Positions 53,301 to 63,568 of a DNA stretch of 64,000 nucleotides are shown here, in pieces. The stretch covers positions 1 to 64,000 of the forward strand of contig JACSYO010000443.1 of assembly GCA_016806645.1 (NCBI GenBank). The letters are read 5' to 3'. The notes below the pieces were generated by a model, which did no database searches, had not been told where the DNA came from, and saw only the letters and a list, made by a program, of their open reading frames with translations. Origin of the DNA: Ophiodon elongatus (lineage: Eukaryota > Chordata > Actinopteri > Perciformes > Hexagrammidae). Made by a program: the position numbers and the translations under genes. Position 1 is the stretch's first letter. Every line of letters starts with the position of its first letter.

Positions 53301-53723
53301 ATCAACGCCATCATCATTAAGTACAATTCCATTTTCCTTCAGCCATGTGGATATGTCTTCAATAAATATATCATGGACAGCTTTCTTTGGGTGAAACCAT
53401 GCTTCCTGCCTTCTCAGCTCCTCCTCAGGTAGAGGAAACTCAGTGAGCAATGTGTTATGGATTCCAGAAGCGTTTTGACATAGGCCTTTAAATATTTTGA
53501 GATTTTGTTGGACAATAGAGGCATTTTCCTTGGAAGCCAAGAGTGTTGTGATTTTTGTCTTTATTTTGCCTGCTTGTACAAAATTGCATTTCCTTTCCTT
53601 CTGAAGCCTTTCCATCACCATTGAGATTCCTTTCGCTGTGAACTTTCTTGTTCTTTTTTCTGTGGCATCACATTTAATTTCTGTGGGTTCTATTTCAACA
53701 GTATCATGATGCACATCATCCAT
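50382..53723 (-). CDS. BEL/Pao Gag-protease ORF fused in frame to the integrase C-terminal tail
   Basis: One uninterrupted frame of 1113 codons starts at ATG 53721-53723 (MDDVHHDTVEIEPTEIKCDA). Seen in order: an N-terminal helical region, a coiled coil (KAEKAALMEQVAALQKRHDL), the BEL gag domain (IIIFDGDPLKYISFIGTFEH), CCHC-type knuckles (CLYCEESHPLSRC and CFGCLKAGHMSKEC), and an aspartic protease (AFLDPGSTATFC). Then comes the very start of the reverse transcriptase (LPFKVDDITMPNNRCIVEQR). Within a few codons after LKRKFERN it jumps to the integrase C-terminal region (YIRRRWRQVQYLSDLFWKRW to the end). RT, RNase H and the integrase core are missing, yet no stop or shift is present. The product could still package RNA and process itself but would need a helper in trans. 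Function is inferred from family. Confidence 0.92.
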   Translation of the reverse strand: MDDVHHDTVEIEPTEIKCDATEKRTRKFTAKGISMVMERLQKERKCNFVQAGKIKTKITTLLASKENASIVQQNLKIFKGLCQNASGIHNTLLTEFPLPEEELRRQEAWFHPKKAVHDIFIEDISTWLKENGIVLNDDGVDDDGYENAKLECQDDISPGDSVSNISSRRSQGESSVSSISSACIKAKAEKAALMEQVAALQKRHDLEAQEEKLRKMKEQLELDTRIAVAAARLSVLEGSDVGGKVHSNGMSSYVSKGLKEQGLEFYPKTNAFVPINTLTSDQGSTAPPFSSTRVVRPKVNIRGDLQDQVQRLETSQTKNITLRPQSQPNTGLSHSTTLGQESQNVYTASTAASLRTVATQGQDLDRLQSVQNTSPAQHAVDQDAICEIMQRQNEITTMLVQQQMSASLPQRDIIIFDGDPLKYISFIGTFEHCIEERTSSYQDCVYFLEQYTRGQPRELVRSCLHMTPQQGYQKAKGLLKEHFGNEHQIATAYMNKAFGWPVVKTEDVQTLQEFALFLRGCCNAMTEIKYIEEMNIPSNMRHVIMKWPYKLRERWRSAACKVEERQGHRALFPDMVNFLEKQVKILSHPFFGDISDAQPNTLITAINRSKPLPRNNIKGSSFATIITVHETPKPPVTAKESSSESCLYCEESHPLSRCLKLSEISQWEKIEILKRKGICFGCLKAGHMSKECKSRLTCEQCDLKHPTILHIQDKDKINKPQEIPVNSALVSLQACGCTGAGDQDCTLSIVPVQLKSKKGDMVLQTYAFLDPGSTATFCTNRFMKKLNLQGTKTNIMLRTMGQEKVVESQILTGLEVSRLDENQFFELPETFTQETIPVSKGNIPTQRDIERWEYLKEIRIPELNADVEILIGTNAPNLMEPWEIINSQGDGPYAVRTLLGWVVNGPLKGNSGCCKTGCSTIYANRISIVRLEELLVSQYNQDFNEKSLEEKQEMSIEDLRFMEILKKSTCMREGHYCMDLPFKVDDITMPNNRCIVEQRIQSLKRKFERNKPYIRRRWRQVQYLSDLFWKRWTREYLPLLQERQKWTKPRKSFVSGDIVIVMDPTAPRGSWIMGRVTNTYPDKKGLVRVIQLKTKTGQLERPISKIFLLQKAV

Positions 53724-53967
53724 TTTCAACAAATTATTTACTGAGAGGCGCTATGCCGTTTCAAACAAGCAACCTCAATCCATACCGGAGTACTAACCGG
53801 GGACCTCCTTCGCCCGGTGTCCGTGATTTTTCCTTCCTTTTCGTGGTGATGATCGATCTGCCCTCGTTCGGAAGTCAAGCGGATAGCCCCTGCAGCGCTG
53901 CCTTCCAGGTGTGTGTGTTGCAAATGATCTCGATTCTCCAGGTGAGATCGGGTTTTTACTTGTATAG

Positions 53968-54293
53968 TGACTGATTTCCGTGACGAGCCACTCGGCTGGG
54001 TGCGGGAGAAGATCCTGTTCTTTACTCGCTGTTACAAAAGAGATTCCAGGCCGTTCGTATTTTTGGGTGAGGTTCCCGTTTAATTATAGTTCATCTATTG
54101 GTTTCCCTCTGGTGTGTTTTGCGGTAAAAACCGTGCGATCTCCCCGTCACCCATGCATCATTACCCCCGTCAGTTGCACCTGTGCCCCATATATAAAATA
54201 CCTCCCACACTAATACACACTGCCACCCGTGGTCAACCTGAGATAGGCTCCACACACACATATAATACACAGACCTAACCAATGGCTCCTACA
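53968..54293 (-). repeat. BEL/Pao 5' LTR
   Basis: 326-bp copy nearly identical to 49920-50245. The leader between it and the ORF (53724-53967) has no obvious tRNA primer-binding match; TGGAGAATCGAGATC on the minus strand is a weak candidate. Confidence 0.92.
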
Positions 54294-54294
54294 C

Positions 54295-55010
54295 CCCAGT
54301 GTGTTTTGAAAAATGCCAGAAAGAAGTTAAGTTATCAGTGTCATATGTGCAGAAGGTGGCAGCACGAAAGGGAGATGTTTCCATTCAATCCAACACAGAG
54401 ACGGGGATATCCAAACGGATGGGACCAAAATGGAAAGAGGAAGTAACAATAATAAGGTTGCGAATTGGACACTGCAACCTCAACACAACAGTTTATCAAA
54501 GGAAACGTCTTTGCAATCTCTCAGGCAGTGGATTTACGCCAGAGGTACAAGAAGTGATAACACAATTAGAGAAAACAGGGCGGGTAGACGGCGACAATAA
54601 AAGTATTAATGTGGAGACGGTGTTCACGGGGGAGGAGGTGGATATTTAAGGACGACCGGAAAGAAGGATACAGATAATACCTGAAGGTGGCCATAATGCA
54701 ACATCATGGATGCCAACTGCCATGAAATGTGTGTGATGTGGTTCGACTTGGAATGAACGCAACTCAATATTCTGATGATTTATCTTGTGTTTCATCATGT
54801 CAGGTGGACTGGTGTTTACACGGTCTGTGGGAACTATGGAAGAGTCCTCATGTTTGTCCAAATCCTGCGTATCTTTGTCATTTTATTTATGGACATTAAT
54901 CAATTCCAGTGTGGTCTTCTTCTTTGCGTTTTTGGCAGATTGCAACGCTAACTTTTAGTTGCATAGCGCCACTTACTGCACCGCAGTATGTAGAACAGGA
55001 TCTAGTTTAC
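54295..55010 (+). mobile_element. LINE 3' remnant
   Basis: On the plus strand, GPKWKEEVTIIRLRIGHCNL followed by NTTVY resembles the end of a LINE polyprotein (the RLRIGH segment after the RNase H region). It is followed by frameshifted debris and an AT-rich tail. No start or reverse transcriptase core is present. It lies against the BEL element and stops before the Gypsy LTR at 55014. Confidence 0.6.
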
Positions 55011-55013
55011 TAG

Positions 55014-55403
55014 TGTCACAACCCGGCTCTGAGACCGGCTCTATGACAAATATGAGAAAGGACACAGTGGATGATGGTAAATTAAAGGAGTTTATTATAA
55101 TCAAGGAAAGAAAAGACTACAATTGTGAAGTGTGTCAGTCAGTAACCTCAGTAATGTAAATGTAAATGCGTGAGCATGATGAAGTGTGTGGTGTTGTCAG
55201 CGGAAACAAAAGGAAGACCAAACCCAGGCATGAGCCGGAGAGAGAGGGCAGAGCAATCCTGGAGTCGGGCTTTTATTCCCGAGGTGCTCCAGGACCAGGT
55301 GCTCTGCATCCAGTAGTTGGCCACACCCCCGTTCCTGTGACACGTTCAGGTACAAATAGCTGGCAACACCACCCTTGTACGGTGTTAAAGGCAGGGGCTG
55401 TCA
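55014..55403 (-). repeat. Gypsy 3' LTR with poly-purine tract
   Basis: On the plus strand the LTR begins TGTCACAACCCGGCTCTGAG and ends GCAGGGGCTGTCA. It is followed by CTCACC and a C run (55408-55420), which on the minus strand is the G-rich poly-purine tract directly before the LTR. A small duplication (gaccggctct) distinguishes it from the other LTR. Confidence 0.9.
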
Positions 55404-55639
55404 CTCACCCCCCCCCCCCTTAAAGTCGGTGTCCAGGGGATCACCAGCATACTACCAACCCACTGGAGCAACACTACTCACACGACTCAAACAGGAAAAC
55501 ATAGCAAAAATAATTTAGGTCCTTCATACATAATACCTGTACCTTCCCACCCCATCATCAGCAACTCCGTTACCTGAGAAGCAAATTAAGAAGATGGACA
55601 CAACAGTTAAATAAAACACGACTCTGTCCCACTACCCGA

Positions 55640-56250
55640 CTGAGATACGTCACTCTGTATCCTCTGCAAAGTCACATTTTGCCAAATCAATGTCGAGCCG
55701 CGCTTCCGCCAAACGTTCAAACAGTGAACACTGAAGATGAGCGTGCCAAGCATCGCTGTAAACTTCCAAATCACCACAACCTTTTAATCCGGACACCACA
55801 CGATTCATCAGGCGCTGACATGTTGCGGGGGCATTCTTTAACCCGAAAGGATCACTTTATAGGAATAAAGACCCGATGGTGTGATGAATGCCCAAATTCC
55901 CTGTGCACACTTGGATAGAGGTACTTGCCAATACCCTTTAAGCAAATCGAATTTGCTAACAAACTTTGGAGACCCTACCTCATCTATACAATCATCCATG
56001 CCTGGCAAAGGAAATTAATCAGATTTTGTCACTGAAATTACTTTTCTCATGTCCGTGCAGAATCTAGGTGTTCCATCCTGCTTGGGCACCAAAATACACG
56101 GAGAAGCCCAACTAGATGACGTCAGTACAGCAATGTTGTTCTGGAGCATGTACTCTACCTCAGCATCGAAATAATCACGTTTAACTGGTGCCATGCGGTA
56201 GAAATGCTGCTTAATGGCTGAGCGTCTCCATCAATATCATGCTCAGCCCA
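55640..56250 (-). pseudogene. Gypsy reverse transcriptase remnant
   Basis: On the minus strand: FYRMAPVKRDYFDAEVEYML, SSSWASPCILVPKQDGTPRF, then FVSKFDLLKGYWQVPLS (first catalytic Asp motif) and YKVIPFGLKNAPATCQRLMN. The YxDD box reads as a degraded VYSDA. At least one stop follows VTKSD. The pattern is that of vertebrate Gypsy elements. Confidence 0.82.
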
Positions 56251-56589
56251 ATCAGTTTGTGAAGGAGCATCACAGAACAAACATGGGGATTTGTGTACCA
56301 GCTCAGACAATTCTTCACGTTTTGACTCCGGCAGATGACAACAACTTATGTCATCTGCAACAACTTATCCAAATTACCAAGTGATTCTGAATTTTTCAAA
56401 ACGCCCATACAGGAGACTATCAGGCTCTGGCACCCCATCTCCCTCATGCACCAAAACCTCAGTAGCCACCGCAAGAGCTGGATGAACACAATCCTCACCC
56501 ATGGGGACCCATTTTCTGAACAGCGCCTCATTTCGCAAGAAGTAGCCATTAGCGGTACGACTCATCTCTGAAGCAGGCAAAACAAATAT

Positions 56590-57061
56590 TTATTTCAAAG
56601 AAGAATCAACACATTGCTCCTGTACTACCTCACTGTGAGACAGCGACACAGGAAACTCAGATAGAGATAGGACCTCCAAAGCTACCTCAACATTGTTGCC
56701 GTCAGATGAGACGTCAGGATCTGATCTGCCCATAGCACGTGTAAACACGCAGGATGAAAAGACCTCTGGCAGCACTCTGGCGCTCTCATCAGACACAGAA
56801 TCAATTGCACAACATGTCACCACCGGTGTGGGAGGCGTGTCAGTCCAAACTTGGCTACCAGCCAAGCTGTTGCCCAAAATGAAATGTACACCTTCAATAG
56901 GCAACGCTGGACGCACACCAACAACTACCTCGCCCTTAACCAGCTCACAGTCAAGATACATCTTGTGCAAAGGAACAGGGAGAATCTTCAATTCCATCCC
57001 ACGACTGAGAACACAGTCACCAGTGTCTGTCTCCTCAGAACCAGTTCTTTGCTCGCTTTGA
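56590..57061 (-). pseudogene. Gypsy protease-region remnant
   Basis: The minus-strand open stretch reads LPVPLHKMYLDCELVKGEVV, then VGVRPALPIEGVHFILGNSL, a segment found after the protease of fish Gypsy elements. It continues the piece at 58866-59057, which contains AAFAAPVKDCCVTEVLTSHS, on the other side of the inserted LINE. Confidence 0.72.
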
Positions 57062-57189
57062 CAACCACACCAGCAGAGTGAGAACTAAAACACCACCAAG
57101 GGAGGACCCGTACTCGTCCTACAGCGCCACCAGGTGAGATCCACTCTGATGAAGATTGATCCACCACCATTTCCCCCGGGCCCAAAAAA

Positions 57190-58090
57190 CAAACAGTCAG
57201 AGGTCTCAATGACTATCGGCCAATAGACCTGACACCAATTGTGAAGAAGTGTTTTGAGAGACTTGTACTATCCCACATCAAGGCCAACATCCCCACTGAT
57301 CTGGACAGACACCAGTTTGCCTACCGGGGAAACAGATCTACGGAGGATGCTGTCTCAATAGCACTTGATACATCCCTGTCCCACCTGGAGCATTCAAACA
57401 CTTACGCCAGGAAGCTATTTGTTGACTTCAGCTCCGCTTTCAACACAATAGTCCCCCATAAACTGGGAAACAAAACTCAATAACCTTGGATTATCCACTA
57501 CACTTTGCTCATGGACTTCCTCACAAACAGACCACAACCCGTTAGAATGGGCAACTGCACATCCTCCACCCTCATCCTGAACACAGGAGCACCGCAGGGC
57601 TGTGTGCTCAGTCCTGCCCTTTTCACCCTTTACACCCATGACTGCACACCCATCCACTCTTCTAACACTATGGTGAAGTTCGCTGATGACACCACCATAG
57701 TAGGACTGATATCAAACAACGAGGAGGCGCAGTACAGAGATGAGGTATAACATCTGGTTGAGTGGTGTACTGACAATAACCTGGTCCTTAACACTACAAA
57801 AACCAAAGAGATCATCGTGGATTTCAGGAGAACCAGGAACCAGGACCACACCTCCCCCTCTCCACATAAACAGTGAGGAGATGGAGAGTGTAAGTCACAT
57901 CAAATTCCTGGAAATCCACATCACAAAGGATCTGAAATGGGCCCTTAACACCTCACACCTGGTGAAGGAAGCCCAACAGAGGCTCTTCTTCTTGAGGAAA
58001 CTCAAAAAAGCCAAACGCCCCTCTCAACTTCTACAGGAGCTCCATAGACACAATTGTCTTCCACAGCGCCACTGTGTGGTACACTAGCTG
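57190..58090 (+). pseudogene. LINE reverse transcriptase fragment
   Basis: On the plus strand: YRPIDLTPIVKKCFERLVLS, HQFAYRGNRSTEDAVSIALD, LFVDFSSAFNTIVPHKL (first Asp motif), NTGAPQGCVLSPALFTLYTH, and KFADDTTIVGLI (FADD catalytic motif). A stop or shift occurs near 57482, another near 57748, and the C-terminal part (HIKFLEIHITKDLKWALNTS) is in yet another frame. The family looks like the L2/CR1/Rex1 group. Inactive. Confidence 0.85.
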
Positions 58091-58259
58091 CACAGCTGAA
58101 AACCAGAGAGACCTGGCCCGGGTGATTGTACTGATACACTTTATACTCTGTTTGCACGGTCAAAACAAATGTTTACACTGCACTGATTGCACAGATTTTA
58201 TTACTTGAATTGTATCACTTAGTAACGTTCTCATTCCTTGTATTTTAATTTTGTATATT

Positions 58260-58735
58260 TGTCACAGTTCAGCTTCCTTTCCTCTCCTGCCACTCTGTCA
58301 CACCCACCTCATCAGTTTATTCTGTTCACCTGTTAGTCACACCCACCTCATCAGCTCAATCACTCTCACCTGCCCACCCTCCTTCACCCACTTCCTTCAG
58401 TATTTAGGTCACAGCTTCCCACACATTCACTGGTGTTTGTTTGTGTTTGGACTGTTTTCCCATTGCCGACCCTGCTTGTTTGGACTCCCCTGCCTTGCCT
58501 CTGCCCCGGTAAACGACTCAGTCTTCTGTCCCTGACCACGAGATTAGCCTCAGCTCCCTCCGGCCTCTGTCTGCTTTTTCCCCTGACGGCTTGGTGTTTC
58601 CCCAAGTGGGTCTTTCCCCGTAAACTGACCCCGGACTGTCTTGGTCTTGTTGTGTGTTCTGCATATAAATAAAGCTTTCTTCCACGATTCCCGGTGTCTG
58701 TCGTACTGCTCTTGGGTCCACCCACACCCGTTACA
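58260..58735 (+). mobile_element. Solo LTR A inside the LINE
   Basis: It begins TGTCACAGTTCAGC and ends CACCCGTTACA. The flanks are ATATT (58255-58259) and GTATT (58736-58740), a 4-of-5 target duplication. CATATAAATAAAGC near 58663 supplies an AATAAA on the plus strand. It is similar in sequence to solo LTR B at 59080-60483. Confidence 0.85.
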
Positions 58736-59079
58736 GTATTGTATTGTTCTTTTATCGTTGTTGTTGTTGGCTGCTGCTGGCTGGCTGAGGGCTACCAAAC
58801 TATTTTGTTGTATCACTACAATGACAATAAAAACCTCTTATCTTTAATAGTCAACAATGTACGAATCATAGGCCCCTGTATCCCTCAAGACTTATCGGGA
58901 CTTTCACCTCACTTCCCAAAAATGACACAAACCCACCTTGAATGAAAGGAGCATAGGCTGCCAACACATCCAGTTCCCAAGAGTGAGACGTAAGCACCTC
59001 AGTAACACAGCAGTCTTTAACAGGAGCAGCAAAAGCAGCAGGCTTAACAGTCACCACCCCTTTTATTTTAGCCCTTAGC

Positions 59080-60483
59080 TGTCACAGTTCAGCTTCCTTT
59101 CTTCTTCAGCCACTCTGGCCACATCCCAACCCAAGTCTCTTAATTGTCGTTTCCTCGCTCGTCTGAACCGGAAGTTGTTCTGGGCCGCCATATTGACGGC
59201 CGTCCCAAAGCTCTTATTTCTGTCTGAGAAGCGAGGAGGCGAGAGAACAGGCTTCCAGGAAGTGTTTTAACACTTGACACGCCCCCCCTCACTGTTCATC
59301 AGTTATCTGATTGGTCGGACTGATCGCTGGAGTTTCATACCAGAGTGAAGACGATCACAGATTAAACTCTATATATTTGATTTGTTTTCTGAGTGTTGGG
59401 TTTTATGAGTTATATAATTTAAGTTGAACCTGAAACATAAAGCCTAATAAATTAATTCCAGTGTTCAAGAGAAACCATAATTGCAAAACATACAGACGCA
59501 AATAATTCATAAATAAAACAAACGCATTTCGCCGGTGGAAATCGGCCGTGCGCGTATCAGCAGGACACAGAACACAGTATAAATACCACACACTGTGTGT
59601 GTATAAATACTCAATGCTGTAACAGACTACAAAGAGAAAACATCTCCACTCTGTTAGTGATAACTGTCTTTATTAATTAACACCATTAAATTAACTGAAA
59701 ACATCATACGATCATTTTTATTAATATTTAAGTGGCTTGTTATTGGAATGTGAGCTAAAAACTGTCCATTACACTGATCATGTGTTCAGACACGAACTCC
59801 GTTAAAAGTCTCTCCAGCTGTTAAAGCTGACTAACAGCTGATCCAGCTGTGATCAGCGGCCGCCGACCTCCGTCATCAGAAACAGATGTCGCTTCAAGTG
59901 ACGGTTTCGAGGAAAGGACGTCTCATGTCTCTTAAAACATATTTCCTCGTTTCCTCTCTCCTCGCATGGTTTCCTTGCGTCTCTCCATTCATCCCTGGTG
60001 GGCAGGACTAAGACGCAAGGAAAAGACATAAGTGAGGGAAACGGGGATGCAATTAAGAGACTTGGGACGCACCCTCTGTCTCTCACTCCCTTAATCAGCT
60101 CACTCAGTGCACCTGTTAGTCACACCCACCTCATCAGCTCATCACTCACCTGCCCACCCTCCTTCACCCACTTCCTTCAGTATTTAGGTCACAGCTTCCC
60201 ACACAAACACTGCCAGAGCGTTCTCTGCATTCATGCCAGACCCTCCAGCACTTACCTTCTGACTAATTTCCTGTTGCTGACCCTGCCTGTTTGGACTTTC
60301 CTGCCTTGCCTCTTCCCCAGAGAACCGCCATAGCCTTCTATCCCTGACCACGAGAACAGCCTCAGCTTCCTCTGGGTTATGTCTGCCTTCTCCGTCTCGG
60401 TGTTGTAAAATCTGTCTGGAATAAAGCTTTTCTAAGCGATTCACTGGTTCTGTCGTTCTGGATCCTTACCACCATCTGTCACA
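59080..60483 (+). mobile_element. Solo LTR B inside Gypsy gag-pol, split by a MITE
   Basis: It begins TGTCACAGTTCAGC at 59080 and ends CATCTGTCACA at 60483, with perfect TTAGC duplications at 59075-59079 and 60484-60488. The sequence parallels LTR A (ctgcccaccctccttcaccc, 'tatttaggtcacagcttccc') but is interrupted at about 59140-60066. It ends with GGAATAAAGC, a polyadenylation motif. Confidence 0.9.
59140..60066. mobile_element. MITE-like element of about 925 bp with TIR CCAAGTCTCTTAATTG
   Basis: The ends are inverted copies: CCCAAGTCTCTTAATTG at the left and CAATTAAGAGACTTGGG at the right. The element interrupts LTR B, whose sequence resumes at ACCCTCTGTC. The interior is AT-rich and noncoding. 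The subterminal right part (ggaaacggggatgcaattaa) recurs at 14698-14905. The superfamily and target duplication were not resolved. Confidence 0.8.
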
Positions 60484-60485
60484 TT

Positions 60486-60720
60486 AGCACAGGACAATCT
60501 GCCTTCCAATTTCCTTCCTCACAATAGTTACAGATATTAGTGTTGTAAAAGTTGACACCTGTTTTAAAGTTAGTGTTGTGGCTGAATTTCTTCCGTTTAT
60601 TGTGTATTCTGCTCGATGATGGCTAACTTCCTTAAAACCTAATTCTGTATAAACTTCACAACTATTTCCTATCTGACTGCTAGTGAGGCGCCACAGGAAC
60701 TCACTTACGGTACCTCAGTA
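60486..60720 (-). pseudogene. Gypsy Gag zinc-knuckle remnant
   Basis: On the minus strand the frame reads NICNYCEEGNWKADCPVL, matching a CX2CX3-4HX4C retroviral-type knuckle in which the His has become Asn (GNWK). It lies between two inserted LTR blocks. Confidence 0.65.
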
Positions 60721-60726
60721 ATTGAC

Positions 60727-61345
60727 CACCCACAGAATACCAGAGAGATTGGATCAAAGTTCAATTCACGTAGATTTATTTGCAATGCACAGATTACAAA
60801 TAATTCGAGTTGCTGTCCGGAAGTACAACTCACGAACATTCAGATTGACAGTTTTTATAATGACACATTCTGATTCAGGTCCAGCCCCCGGTCCCACCCC
60901 TTAACCCCGCCCTCTGCGGCCATTTTGACCTTGTAACAGGTGACCTAATGTCTCACGCACGCCATTTTACCCAGTTGACGCGGTCTCAATACCGAAACTG
61001 ATTATTTCACTGTCTGCCTCCATGTTTATTTTCCCGTGCCATAATATTCCCCTGCTACCCGTCATAATATCCACAACAGCTGAGCCTAAGGCGCCAACTT
61101 ATCGTGACCTCGCCGCCTTCTGCCTTCACTGGGTTCTCTTCTGGGTACCTTATCTCCTGAGTCTGTCTACCCCCCCCCCCCCTCCCCACCCCCCAATTTC
61201 TATGGGCCTGCTTACAGATATACATGAATGTGACTTATAATAATATGTCAGTGATTAACAGATACATATAACTATGAATATTGTGCTCTTAATAACCCGG
61301 ATATATGTGTTAATGCGGGTTCATAGCTTTCCTAAGCGTAAGACA
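60727..61345 (-). mobile_element. LTR-like insertion in Gypsy gag
   Basis: The block interrupts the Gag reading. Its plus-strand left edge is TGACCACCCACAGAATACCA. On the minus strand this edge forms a typical LTR end: AATAAA (GCAAATAAATCTACG, about 60772), then TCTCTCTGGTATTCTGTGGG and TGGTCA. A C(14)-type run lies at 61171-61188. The right edge (perhaps CCTTCCACA near 61383) and the target duplication are uncertain. Confidence 0.55.
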
Positions 61346-61399
61346 TTTATTAAGCATACACATAACATATTTTCCTTCCACATTAGATTTAACAAATCC

Positions 61400-62451
61400 C
61401 ACTTTGTATGAATGCATCTCACTCGAGACTGCATCAGAACCATTTCCCCGCACACCAGAAACATCGCGAGCCACAGAGCCTCTCTGGACCTGCTCTTATG
61501 GAGCAATACGTACTCATCAGCTGACACAGCAGCAGCAGCAGTCGGGATTTTTCTTTCGATGATGTCGCAATACGATCTGGAAGAACATTTTAAACCGCTC
61601 CAAAATCATCAGGTCACACAGATCCTCAAAACTAGTGACGTCAAGGGTAGTTAGCCATCGTTTAAAGTGAGTTGACAGATCTCTGGCCAACTTTACATAC
61701 GTTTGGCCACTTTTCCTCTCCAAGGACCTAAAACGCTGGCGATACGCCTCTGGCACCAGCTCATACACCTGAAGCACCGCAGCCTTTATTTTAGAATAGC
61801 TAGAGCTATCCTCCAGACTCAAAGATGAATAAGCTTCCTGTGCTTTCCCTGAGAGGACACTGGAGCATAAGGGCACAGTCCGCATCGGGCCAATGTCTAG
61901 CCTTAGCTACACGTTCAAACAGCAAGAAGAAGATGTCTGGATCCCTCTCATTAAATGGTGGCAACAAGCGCAAATTATTAACATCAAATCGATCCACAGC
62001 AGACCTGGGCACCTGGGCGCCCTGATCCTCACCGGACACCATACCATCTCCGCTCATGGACAAATTATATCCTTCCAGATTTAACTTTGCGGTCTCTGAT
62101 TCCTGGCGGATTCTCTCCACTTCGATTTGCTTTTTAATTTTCAATTCATGTTTAATTTTGTCATGTTCCATCCGCAACAGCAAAATCCCCCTCTGTTGCT
62201 CAAACGTTAGTCCATGAATCTGAAAAGACACAGCAGTAGGAATTTGAGAACTTGTTTATCAATTGGCATAATTCCTATTTCAGTCAGTTTTGATTTTATA
62301 GTCTTTAATGTTTTTCCTTAATGCGTTTATCGCCTCCAATCACCACTGAATAATGATCAGCAATTACGAGTAACTGCTCTTTTGTGAATGTATCCAGGGA
62401 CTCGTGAGATGGAGCGGCCATAAAGGCCTCAACCTCAGACACTTCAACCAT
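61400..62451 (-). pseudogene. Gypsy Gag, frameshifted
   Basis: The minus-strand Gag starts at ATG 62449-62451 (MVEVSEVEAFMAAPSHESLD), then shows a Lys/Glu-rich coiled coil (RMEHDKIKHELKIKKQIEVE), the capsid-like part (RLLPPFNERDPDIFFLLFER) and a SCAN-like helical part (AYRQRFRSLERKSGQTYVKL, DLMILERFK). Breaks occur near 62255, 61850 and 61580, and a CAG/CTG run sits at 61527-61541. Structural role inferred from family; no intact product. Confidence 0.8.
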
Positions 62452-62459
62452 TTACAACG

Positions 62460-63568
62460 ACCACCCACTGAGCAAATCCACCTTTACGCACACAGCCGAA
62501 CCAGCAGACACCACAAAGTTAACCCTTGTGCACAAAGAGGAATAATCCTCAACTCGGTTTAGAGTCTCCCCGCTATCTAAAGATCAACACAGCTAACTAA
62601 GCTCATCCCTAGTCTTCATGCAGCTGTCTGTGGTGGGTATTTATGCACTTTAGACCGCTGGTTTAGCAGAGCGACTAGCGAGCTAGCAACTCTCCTGAAA
62701 CCACGGTGTTAACATACACGATGAAATGTGTTCTCAATTATATGTTATATATATTTGTATTGCCATATGCAAGCTTTATAGGGTTAATTTAGTTACTGTT
62801 TGATGGACAAATAGAACAGCCAATTAGAGGTGCTGAAGTCAACATGTGACAATAAAGTTTGAGTTTTGGATAACAGAGTTCCACTGAAACTGAAGTGATG
62901 CCCCACGTTGTCTTATTCCTCCATTATTATATTCGGGTTAACACTGGGTATACACGCCAGGATCGCTATACAATCCACATCTGCTAACACATGGACATGC
63001 TCCCAAGCAAGCTTCAACCACGTTCGCCACAGCACTACCCCAAATCAGCCCAACGAACCCAAAGGGGAACGTCGCTACAGTCTACAAGGGGAAACTCCAC
63101 TCCATTTGGATTGAATTACGCACAGAGCATCTTGCAAGCGTCATCTGGGCCAGCTGCAGCAGAAACATAACGAATCTCCTTTCTCCACAAAACCCCGGTA
63201 AGAAACCACGAAAACCTCAATACCATGCAAAAATAATCTTCTTACCCAGTAGATCGATCCCAAAAGCGTTGTCCTCTCCCTCAAACGAGCAGCCACGTTT
63301 ACCGTCGCCACAGGTAAACAAGGTACAAAAGAAGCGCACCGGAAGCGCTCCAGACAAACTTTACGCACGCGCGCACCAAATCTCAATCTGCAGCACACAA
63401 ACGTAGTTTACGATGAAAACCAACCTTCAGACAGTTTTTACCGTTTAATTGATCCAAACACTGCAAACAAACGGCTACAAAACCACTCGACTAGGTACCA
63501 AATGCCCAAAAGCACAAAACTATACTTTTACAAATCTTAGACGTCAAAGCACAAACAGGACCCCAATT
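62460..63568. other. Gypsy 5' leader and primer-binding side
   Basis: This is untranslated leader between the 5' LTR and Gag on the minus strand. Next to the LTR the minus strand reads AATTGGGGTCCTGTTTG, the place and look of a tRNA primer-binding site. The rest has no ORF of note. Confidence 0.55.

Larger units (their letters stand above)
49920..54293 (-). mobile_element. BEL/Pao LTR retrotransposon, internally deleted but young
   Basis: Two 326-bp direct repeats (49920-49920+325 and 53968-54293) flank a minus-strand ORF of BEL/Pao type. The LTRs differ at only two or so positions (for example GTGCAATCTC versus GTGCGATCTC), so insertion was recent. On the minus strand each LTR starts TGTAGGAGCC and ends AATCAGTCA with a TATA-like TTTTATATATGG. 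A candidate target duplication CCCAGT lies three bases outside the left end and one base outside the right end, so exact ends may be offset. The element is about 4.4 kb, roughly 3 kb shorter than a complete BEL element, because most of pol is gone. Confidence 0.9.
57185..58855 (+). mobile_element. L2/Rex1-type LINE inserted in Gypsy, split by a solo LTR
   Basis: A plus-strand reverse transcriptase (57190-58090) and a 3' tail (58736-58855, 'acaatgacaataaaaacctc') form one 5'-truncated LINE, interrupted at 58260-58735 by a solo LTR. It lies in the opposite orientation to the Gypsy host and separates two contiguous Gypsy protein segments. Confidence 0.82.

Noticed and set aside
61527..61541. Polyglutamine or other disease-type CAG expansion
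   Set aside because: Only about five CAG/CTG triplets, within a dead Gypsy Gag.
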